18,584 nucleotides of DNA, from assembly GCA_024276815.1 (NCBI GenBank), contig JAJRWM010000048.1, positions 1-18,584 of the forward strand. Reading direction: 5' to 3'. The notes under the pieces were generated by a model. The model worked only from the letters and a program-made list of their open reading frames with translations, had not been told where the DNA came from and made no database searches. This DNA is from a bacterium (GTDB lineage Bacteria; JACRDZ01; JAJRWM01). Position numbers and translations under genes: made by a program. Of this stretch, positions 13,072-18,584 are shown in pieces (positions within the stretch are counted from its first letter, which is position 1; each line of letters begins with the position of its first letter).

Positions 13072-15288
13072 TCAGGGAAAGATTATCCGGCTGTCAATAT
13101 CCTCAATCTTGCCACAACCGGTCAGAATCATGGAGTGCTTTAACTCCTTGATGATCTGGTTCAGGATTAAACTTACTCCCTGTTCCGCGCCTCCCACGGC
13201 TCCGATGCAAACCGGCCGGCCGACCAGTACCGCTCTGGCTCCCAGCGCCAGGTATTTCAAGACATCAAGCCCGGTCCGCACGCCGCCGTCCACCATGATG
13301 AATACCCGGTCGCCAACGGCCTCGACAATTCCCGGCACAACGGTCGCGCTTCCCGGCATGTAATCCATAACCCGACCGCCGTGGTTGGAAACGATGATCG
13401 CTTTGGCCCCGGCTTGAGCAGCCAGGACAGCTTCATCCTTGGTCATAATACCTTTCAGGATGAATGGCAAGGAGGTGCTGTTAACAATGGCCCGCAGTTC
13501 TTCCAGGTTTTTGGGGCCAACCGCTTGTCCCTTCAGGGCCATGGTGATAAAACAGGCGGCGTCAATATCCAGTCCGACCGCCAGCGCCCCGGCGTCTTCA
13601 GCGGCCCGTATCCGTTCAATAACTTCCGCCGGAGATTTTCTGGGCTTGAATATTGGTATGCCCCAACCATTGTTTTCCTTGATTGCCCGGGTGCCGATCA
13701 GGTATTTGTCCGGCGTGGCGCCGTCGCCAAGCATGGCGATAGTGCCGGAATTTTTGCTCCCGCTGATTACCGCCTTAACGTAGCTTTCCTCATCGATCGC
13801 TCCGCCCAGATTGGTGTTCGCTCCGGTAATCGGGGCGATTAATACGGGAGAGTTTAACTTGTAGCCAAAGAAATCAAGATTGGTGTCAGGTTTGCTGTAG
13901 TCGTGGATAGTCCTTAAATTTACCTTAATCGCCGCCAGGGCGGAAATATTATTTTTGAAGGAAGCGCCGGTGCCGACACTGCCGATTCCCGGCATTCGTC
14001 CGGCGCATTCGACACCGTTACAAACCAAACAGACCCGGCAAATCTTTTTAAACTTTTCCCTGGCCCTTCGTTTAACTTCTTCCAGGTCCAGGGTAGGCAC
14101 GCCGATTTCAATATTGATTTTACTTTTAGCCTCGGCCATGCGGTTCAAAGCTTCCTTGCGGTTTTTGCCTACGGCGATTAGATTGCCGGCTTTTCCCATA
14201 TTGCTTTTCACCTGCTGGATTGTTTCGCCGGCCTTGGTATTAATGATCACTTCGGCGATTCCCTCAACCGCGAGCGCGGCCTCAACCCCGGTGATTGACA
14301 CGACTTTGCCCGGCGGCGGGATGATCGCTTCCTCAACGGCCACCAGTTTAAGGGTTTCCTCGATTTCCGGCGGCTGTCCCAGGGCGATCTTGATCGCACC
14401 CCGAATAGAGTTGCCCCCGGTAGCCAGAGGGTAGGTATAGGTTGACATAAAGCCGCCGCTTAACCGGGCGGCGATTTCACCGACCTTGGGGCCGTCGGGA
14501 GTAATCTTGATGTCTCCCTTGGCGGCGCCGTGATCTATCCCCAAGGCTTTGATCGCTTTATCCATGAGTTTGCAGGCCGCTTTAATGGCGCTGGCCGGTA
14601 AATTAGAAGGGAGAATGTGTCCGGTTTCAACAAAATAGGGAGGAAATTCAATAACGCGGTCGGCGATTCCGGTATAGGTGATAGCGCCATCATAGATCAA
14701 AGCGTCGATACTCAGCTCCGGTCCGCTCATAAACTCCTCAATAATTATCTCGCCGCAGGGCGACAGGTTTTTAGCTTCATCAAACGCCCCTCTGAGGTTC
14801 ACCAGTTCCTCGATCTTCTTGACGCCTCTCGCTCCCATGTTGTCGGCGGGTTTGATGACCACCGGCTTGGCCAGGCTCTTGAAAGCGTGCACGGCTTCAT
14901 CATAGGTCCAGACCCCGAAGAAGTCGGGTATTGAGACTTTCATGTCCCGCAAACGCTGTCTCATCTTGATCTTGTTGGTCGCCATTTCCGCCACTTCATA
15001 GCGGATTCCCGGCAGTTGCAGAGCGTTGGCTACAGCGGCGACAGTCATGGAGGCGTCGGTGCCGATAGTCAAAACGCCGTTAATCGCTACCGAACGATTA
15101 ATCTCTTTGGCCAGCCGGACAGTGCCCTCAATGTCTTTGGTGCTGATGATGACCGGATAATCAGCGATCTTCAAGCCAATGGCGTTAGCGTCATAATCCG
15201 TGACAATTGTCCGGTAGCCCAGTTTCTGGGCTTCCTTGATAGCGGGCAACTGCATGAGGCCGCCGCCGATAATCATAACGTTGGGCAA
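13072..15288 (-). CDS. ATP-grasp ligase fused to FMN-dependent alpha-hydroxy-acid dehydrogenase
   Basis: A two-enzyme fusion of about 738 residues. The N-terminal half is an ATP-grasp protein of the carbamoyl-phosphate-synthase/amino-acid-ligase type: VMIIGGGLMQLPAIKEAQKLGY preATP-grasp fold, KPVVIKPADNMGARGV nucleotide loop, EIIIEEFMSGPELSID, and GPKVGEIAARLSGGFMS with the metal-binding E and R. A carboxy-terminal ligase subdomain follows. From about residue 400 (TLDLEEVKRRAREKFKKICRVCLVC) begins an FMN-dependent dehydrogenase of the lactate/glycolate oxidase fold, with KGIMTKDEAV, catalytic His in SNHGGR and DGGVRTGLDVLKYLALGA. I chose TTG 15288: GGAG lies 8 nt upstream and it is 2 nt past the aldolase stop; a longer frame to 15372 overlaps that gene. 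The two normally separate enzymes probably act on linked substrates; which ones is unknown. Confidence 0.88.
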   Translation of the reverse strand: MPNVMIIGGGLMQLPAIKEAQKLGYRTIVTDYDANAIGLKIADYPVIISTKDIEGTVRLAKEINRSVAINGVLTIGTDASMTVAAVANALQLPGIRYEVAEMATNKIKMRQRLRDMKVSIPDFFGVWTYDEAVHAFKSLAKPVVIKPADNMGARGVKKIEELVNLRGAFDEAKNLSPCGEIIIEEFMSGPELSIDALIYDGAITYTGIADRVIEFPPYFVETGHILPSNLPASAIKAACKLMDKAIKALGIDHGAAKGDIKITPDGPKVGEIAARLSGGFMSTYTYPLATGGNSIRGAIKIALGQPPEIEETLKLVAVEEAIIPPPGKVVSITGVEAALAVEGIAEVIINTKAGETIQQVKSNMGKAGNLIAVGKNRKEALNRMAEAKSKINIEIGVPTLDLEEVKRRAREKFKKICRVCLVCNGVECAGRMPGIGSVGTGASFKNNISALAAIKVNLRTIHDYSKPDTNLDFFGYKLNSPVLIAPITGANTNLGGAIDEESYVKAVISGSKNSGTIAMLGDGATPDKYLIGTRAIKENNGWGIPIFKPRKSPAEVIERIRAAEDAGALAVGLDIDAACFITMALKGQAVGPKNLEELRAIVNSTSLPFILKGIMTKDEAVLAAQAGAKAIIVSNHGGRVMDYMPGSATVVPGIVEAVGDRVFIMVDGGVRTGLDVLKYLALGARAVLVGRPVCIGAVGGAEQGVSLILNQIIKELKHSMILTGCGKIEDIDSRIIFP

Positions 15289-15290
15289 AC

Positions 15291-16043
15291 TTAAATCTCC
15301 AGCCTTGATTTTAATACCGCTACACGTTTTTCCATCATCCTGACAAAATCGGCATAAATCTTCTTCTTCCATTCCAGGATGGCGATCTCAAGCTCAAGAG
15401 CTTTTTTAATCGCCAGGGGGTAATCGACGCCGGCATTGACTTTGAAGACCAGGTTGCGGGTATTCACCTTGTCCGGCCTGATTCGCTCGATGATGCTATT
15501 GACGTTGGCCGGATTAACGTTGCCGCCAACCGAGATCAGCAAACCGGCTTCTTTTCCCCGACTAGCGATATCCGCTGCGATCTCATACATCCGGGGACTG
15601 TCAACATTCTCCCCCAGAGAGGAAGACAAGTCGCTGCGTCCGATACTGAACTGGTCAAGTTTTTTCAAATGCGGTGAATTTATGATATCCGGCAGGTTGG
15701 CGTAAGCGGTTTTGGTTTCAATATTGACGCCTTTTTGCAGTTCCTTCAATTGTTTAGGCGACGCGATAGCTTCCAGAGCGTCGATGAAGTTACGCAAGCC
15801 GTACTCGGATTCGACCATGGGAGCGGTCAGACCGTCCACCCCAAGGCCGATACAGGTTCGGATATCGCCGCGGGCTTCCGGTCCGCCGATTTTGATAGTG
15901 ATTGGCAAAACGCCGCCCAGCAGGTTGATTCTTTCTGATATTTCGGCGAAAACCAGTCCCTCGGCCTCGGTTTCCATCTTGTAGGAGACGCAGTTAAACC
16001 TGTCCTTAAGTTCCTGCGCCGCCTGACGTATTTTGCTCTCCAT
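15291..16043 (-). CDS. HpcH/HpaI-type aldolase (citrate lyase beta-like TIM barrel)
   Basis: A 250-residue protein of the PEP-utilising TIM-barrel superfamily whose members cleave or form C-C bonds with pyruvate- or acyl-CoA-type substrates. Evidence is IKIGGPEARGDIRTCIGLGVDGLTAPMVES at the second strand region, IETKTAYANL with the metal-ligand Glu, and FSIGRSDLSSSLG, the equivalent of the HpaI G-x-N-D-L-S motif. HpaI lacks the long C-terminal helix, which may be present here (IKKALELEIAILEWKKKIYADFVRMMEKR). The ATG at 16043 has AAGGAAAG just upstream. It starts 27 nt after the DUF362 stop and ends 2 nt before the ATP-grasp/FMN start, so the three are very likely co-transcribed. The substrate is not predictable. 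Confidence 0.8.
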   Translation of the reverse strand: MESKIRQAAQELKDRFNCVSYKMETEAEGLVFAEISERINLLGGVLPITIKIGGPEARGDIRTCIGLGVDGLTAPMVESEYGLRNFIDALEAIASPKQLKELQKGVNIETKTAYANLPDIINSPHLKKLDQFSIGRSDLSSSLGENVDSPRMYEIAADIASRGKEAGLLISVGGNVNPANVNSIIERIRPDKVNTRNLVFKVNAGVDYPLAIKKALELEIAILEWKKKIYADFVRMMEKRVAVLKSRLEI

Positions 16044-16070
16044 AGCTTTCCTTCCGCGACTATCAGCGCA

Positions 16071-17156
16071 TCATTTATATTTTTTAAAAAGTTTACCCCA
16101 GCCGCTGTTCAGGGCTTTTTTCACCCGTCCTTTGCCATGAAAAGGGAACCAGTAATAATCATGGTACAGGATCGAGGCGACATACGACCAGGGAGCCAGA
16201 ACCGTTCTCAACAAGAGTTTTTCCAGGAACTTCAAAGGCCCCCAGTAGATTAATTTCTGTCCCTTGGAAGCGAAGGTGTTCTGGTTGCCGGTAAAGTGGA
16301 AATTAACCTTTGAAATATCTTCTCCGACCACCTCTATCTCGCTCACCTCACCGCAGCCTAAACCGGCTTCATGGGCCAGTCGGATAAATTTCAGGCTCAT
16401 GGGGTCAAAGCCCATCATCTTGGCCGAGACAGCGTCAATCGCGACCTGGTCGTTGCTGGCCAGGATATAGTCTTTAACGTAGGGCACCATGCAGCGTGGG
16501 CCGGGGCCGTCACCGGCGAAGGTTCCGTCCATCACGGCGAAAATTCCGGTATGTATTTCTTTTTGTATCGTCAAAAGGTCGACCAAAGTTTCGTGAATAA
16601 CTGAATGGGTACAGTGACGCTTCTCATGCAGCAGGCCGCCAAAGGCGTTTTTCATAGCCCCGGTCATGGTTGTAAACACGTGTGTTTTCATGGTTGGCAG
16701 ATGAATAATATTCTCACCGATGAATCGTTTGGGTATCTGGATTCCCTTCGGGAAAATATCGTGGAGTACCCTGATTTTCCCCTTTGGTTCATACTGGACC
16801 CATTCCTGACCTTCATAGAGGTGGATATTCCTCAGCCCGTATTTTTCCACTACCGGTTTTTGTTTGTTGAGAACTTCGCCTTTGTGGGAATTGACGACGA
16901 CCGTACGGTTATGACAGGCGTGGATCAAGTCTTTGCTGTAGCCATCTTCGAGCATAGTCTTGATAACGCCTTACAACTGCCAGGGAGTGGTCGAGCAGGC
17001 GGGATAAAAATGATGCCAGGAAATATTAATTTTCAAGGCGGTATCTTTGTCCTTGGGCAGATATTTTTCATATTCGGCGAGCCGCATCAACCTGGCGTAA
17101 TCCTCGAACACGGTTTCCGGCTTGGTCTTTAGAACAACAACCTTGGATTTACTCAT
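16071..17156 (-). pseudogene. DUF362 family protein, interrupted by one in-frame TAA at codon 62
   Basis: The start is ATG 17156, with AGGAG 6 nt upstream; a GTG at 17174 is less likely. Residues 1-61 (MSKSKVVVLKTKPETVFEDY ... ACSTTPWQL) run into TAA at 16971-16973. The same frame continues GVIKTMLEDGYSKDLIHACHNRTVVV and on to TGA at 16071. Related proteins as I know them read PWQLEGVI at this place, so the TAA looks like a single GAA-to-TAA change. The rest is typical DUF362: IIHLPTMKTHVFTTMTGAMKNAFGG, GDGPGPRCMVPYVKDYILASNDQVAIDAV and AHEAGLGCG. There is no ferredoxin domain or signal. It is the first gene of the aldolase/ATP-grasp-FMN operon. A restart at ATG 16955 would yield a 294-residue product lacking the first ~67 residues. 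Confidence 0.85.
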
Positions 17157-17187
17157 TAAAAGCTCCTGTTTCACGATAAGTTGAGCT

Positions 17188-17196
17188 ATTTTACCA
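17188..17196 (-). promoter_or_regulatory. Extended -10 promoter of the DUF362/aldolase/ATP-grasp-FMN operon
   Basis: On the minus strand TGG followed by TAAAAT (17193-17188) makes an extended -10 about 32 nt upstream of the ATG at 17156. No strong -35 is visible. The AT-rich DNA before it leads into repeat copy 3. Confidence 0.4.
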
Positions 17197-17220
17197 TAAC
17201 TTATCCGACAAAAATCGAAG

Positions 17221-17490
17221 AATTTAAAAGATGTGCGAAGAGTCTTAGGGGTAACTCTCTTAGACTTCGCTAAAAATTAGCTCGTCGATAAACAGGCAAA
17301 AACCGCCTCCTCGGCACCCCCTCACAAAAACTTCAAACAGCCTGATCGCACAACTAAAGCGTTTTACTACCAATCATGCTGTCTGTCATACCCGCGAAAG
17401 CAGGTATCCAGTCCTGGATTCCCGCGTTCGCGGGAATGACCAAGGCTGAAAAGCACTGTACATTTGATCGTAATTTGCTTTAGAAAACAC
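17221..17490 (-). mobile_element. MITE-like palindromic repeat, copy 3, containing a dRS3-like pair
   Basis: Bases 17260-17290 are the reverse complement of copy 1's core (30 of 31 matching). Internal arms are AGGGGT (17247-17252) and CACCCCCT (17315-17322), less perfect than in the other copies. The CTCACAAAAACTT segment near 17321-17333 is the reverse complement of the TTTTTGTG(A/T)GGGGG stretch. A further end-like sequence (CTGTACATTTGATCGTAATTTGC, about 17456-17478) resembles the right end of copy 1 but lies beyond the paired repeat at 17385-17440, suggesting a nested insertion or a second partial copy. The gap between 17157 and 17618 holds this repeat plus promoters for the two divergent genes; no gene is seen in it. 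Confidence 0.6.
17385..17440. repeat. Paired dRS3-like inverted repeats
   Basis: Two 27-nt units lie head to head with a 2-nt spacer: GTCATACCCGCGAAAG... (17385-17411) and CTGGATTCCCGCG... (17414-17440). The right unit contains the exact ATTCCC-N8-GGGAAT core. The left unit is its imperfect inverse. Each is itself a hairpin, and together they make a long palindrome. A degenerate single unit occurs at 2051-2075. Confidence 0.8.
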
Positions 17491-17552
17491 TATTAGTTTT
17501 GATATTTCAATGGATTAATCAAAGAAGCGAATAACTCTGTTCCAGGCGGTAA

Positions 17553-17581
17553 TTGTCTGGCAATGTTTATTAATTTATATT
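17553..17581 (+). promoter_or_regulatory. Predicted promoter of the radical SAM gene
   Basis: TTGTCT (17553-17558), a 17-nt spacer and TATATT (17576-17581) resemble a sigma-70 promoter (4/6 and 5/6). The start codon at 17619 is 37 nt further, with GGAGAG just upstream of it. An AT-rich near-palindrome spans the -10. Confidence 0.4.
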
Positions 17582-17618
17582 AACATATTGATGCTTTTTA
17601 CCTTCTTCGGAGAGATTG

Positions 17619-18584
17619 ATGAGCCGCATAATCCATAAAATCAAAATGGCCGCCAGCGTGTATCCCAAACTTCTTAAGTATAAGTGGTTTAACAAGCCAA
17701 CCCCCTTGCTGGTGGGCTTTGGCATTACCAATCGTTGCAACCTTGGCTGCCGGTATTGTTTCGCCACTTTGAAAAACAGGAAACAGAAGGATGTGCCGAC
17801 CAGTAAATTGCTTGATTACATCGATCAATTCATTGAACTGGGGGCCGAGGAAATCGATCTTCAGGGCGGGGAACCAACCCTGCATCCTGACCTGGGTATT
17901 ATCATCGAGCATATTGTCTCAAGAGGCGTTGAGTGTTCCATGGCCACCAACGGTTTTAAAGTGGCCGATCACATTGAGGCCCTGAAAAAGTGTTACGTGG
18001 TCTGCGTGAGTCTTGACGGCGCTCCAGAGACAACCAGTTTTCACCGGGGGAAAAACGCTTATGAAATAGCCGTCAAGGCCTTGGAACTCATGAATGATAA
18101 TAGTATAAACACCCGGCTCCATGGCGTGCTGACCTGCAAAACATCTCAGAAAGATATCGATCATTTAATCGAACTGGCCCAAAAATATAAAACCAGCGTC
18201 AACTTTGTCTATGCTCTCGAAAGCGGTGACAGCTCAACCGGCTGCGGTGACGAAGCCGGTTTTCCCGAACACGTGAGAAATTTAGCTCGTTATCTCAGTG
18301 AATGTAAGAAAAAAGGTTACCCGATAACTTCCAAGGAGGGCGCCATCCGGCAAGTTATCAACTGGCCTTTTGGCGCGCAGGATATTTTACTGGAAGATGA
18401 AATGACTGACGAGCAGCTTGAACAACTTAAAAAGACGAATATTAGCAAGTGTTACTGGGGACGCCTGGCTTGTTTTTACAATCCGGACGGCAATCTGTAT
18501 CGCTGTCCCCGGGGCTACGACCGGGATGGGTATTTCACTGTGATTGGCGACCGATCGATTAAAGACGCCTACCATGAACTGGCC
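17619..18584 (+). CDS. Radical SAM/SPASM-like protein, cut by the window edge
   Basis: An open frame of 322 codons from ATG 17619 (GGAGAG 4 nt upstream) runs off the end of the window. The radical SAM motif C-N-L-G-C-R-Y-C gives cysteines at 40, 44 and 47 for the [4Fe-4S] cluster that cleaves SAM. LQGGEPTLHPDL is the SAM-binding GGEP motif and VVCVSLDGAPETTSFHRG the next conserved strand. Near the end, KCYWGRLACFYNPDGNLYRCPRG has the Cys spacing of the start of a SPASM-type auxiliary cluster domain. SPASM proteins modify peptides or other substrates or act as sulfatase maturases; no precursor peptide is visible beside it and the function is unknown. It diverges from the DUF362/aldolase operon across repeats. 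Confidence 0.88.
   Translation, partial: MSRIIHKIKMAASVYPKLLKYKWFNKPTPLLVGFGITNRCNLGCRYCFATLKNRKQKDVPTSKLLDYIDQFIELGAEEIDLQGGEPTLHPDLGIIIEHIVSRGVECSMATNGFKVADHIEALKKCYVVCVSLDGAPETTSFHRGKNAYEIAVKALELMNDNSINTRLHGVLTCKTSQKDIDHLIELAQKYKTSVNFVYALESGDSSTGCGDEAGFPEHVRNLARYLSECKKKGYPITSKEGAIRQVINWPFGAQDILLEDEMTDEQLEQLKKTNISKCYWGRLACFYNPDGNLYRCPRGYDRDGYFTVIGDRSIKDAYHELA

Noticed and set aside
13109-15294. Long plus-strand frames opposite the ATP-grasp/FMN gene
   Set aside because: They lie wholly antisense to a gene with clear motifs on the minus strand and show no recognisable domains.
17385-17440. CRISPR repeat
   Set aside because: Only two units, in inverted orientation with a 2-nt spacer; there is no array and no cas gene.
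17598-18575. Minus-strand frames at the right edge
   Set aside because: They overlap the radical SAM frame, which has all three cluster cysteines and the GGEP motif.
1-18584. Reassignment of TAA as a sense codon throughout the genome
   Set aside because: TAA ends several genes exactly where the family ends and the next ribosome site begins (4482, 4953, 15291, 10907), so it is still a normal stop.

Overview
The window is chromosomal DNA from a bacterium that I cannot name. Shine-Dalgarno sites, ATG/GTG/TTG starts, sigma-70-like promoters (several with an extended TGn -10), a Tat signal and a lamin-tail/FlgD-like exported protein all fit a bacterium. The mix of DUF362, DUF6599, a small siroheme sulfite reductase with two ferredoxin clusters and a Firmicutes-like FMN dehydrogenase suggests an uncultured or candidate-phylum anaerobe; that is inference. 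No phage, insertion-sequence transposase, CRISPR array or tRNA was seen.

Layout. 1-540: 3' part of an unrecognised gene. 608-670: possible 20-residue ORF with a good ribosome site. 710-2949 (minus): NodB-type polysaccharide deacetylase, DUF89 protein and STAS-domain protein. 3142-6582 (plus): assimilatory sulfate/sulfite block with a promoter, a 200-nt leader, a DUF2061 membrane protein, a second promoter, an iron-sulfur APS reductase, a short precorrin-2 dehydrogenase, uroporphyrinogen-III methyltransferase and a siroheme sulfite reductase. The two siroheme genes would supply the cofactor of the last enzyme, which carries an in-frame TAA. 6624-9248 (minus): exported lamin-tail protein and YchF. 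9389-10907 (plus): cysteine-rich protein of four degenerate TIGR04076-like repeats, then a small ribbon-helix-helix-like protein with its own promoter and operator-like palindrome. 10951-17156 (minus): DUF362 protein, HpcH/HpaI-type aldolase, ATP-grasp/FMN dehydrogenase fusion, DUF6599 protein and Tat-exported DUF362 protein. 17619-end (plus): radical SAM/SPASM protein cut by the window edge.

Two patterns cross these gene blocks. First, three genes (sulfite reductase, DUF6599, DUF362) are each interrupted by exactly one TAA, with convincing coding sequence continuing in the same frame. TAA is also a normal terminator here, so these are nonsense mutations, consensus errors or site-specific readthrough, not a general code change. 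Second, a family of palindromic, MITE-like repeats lies at 6580-6619, 8041-8207, 12957-13055 and 17221-17490. Its arms covary between copies, its end supplies the TAG stop of two genes, and one copy encodes the start codon and first ~52 residues of the lamin-tail ORF.
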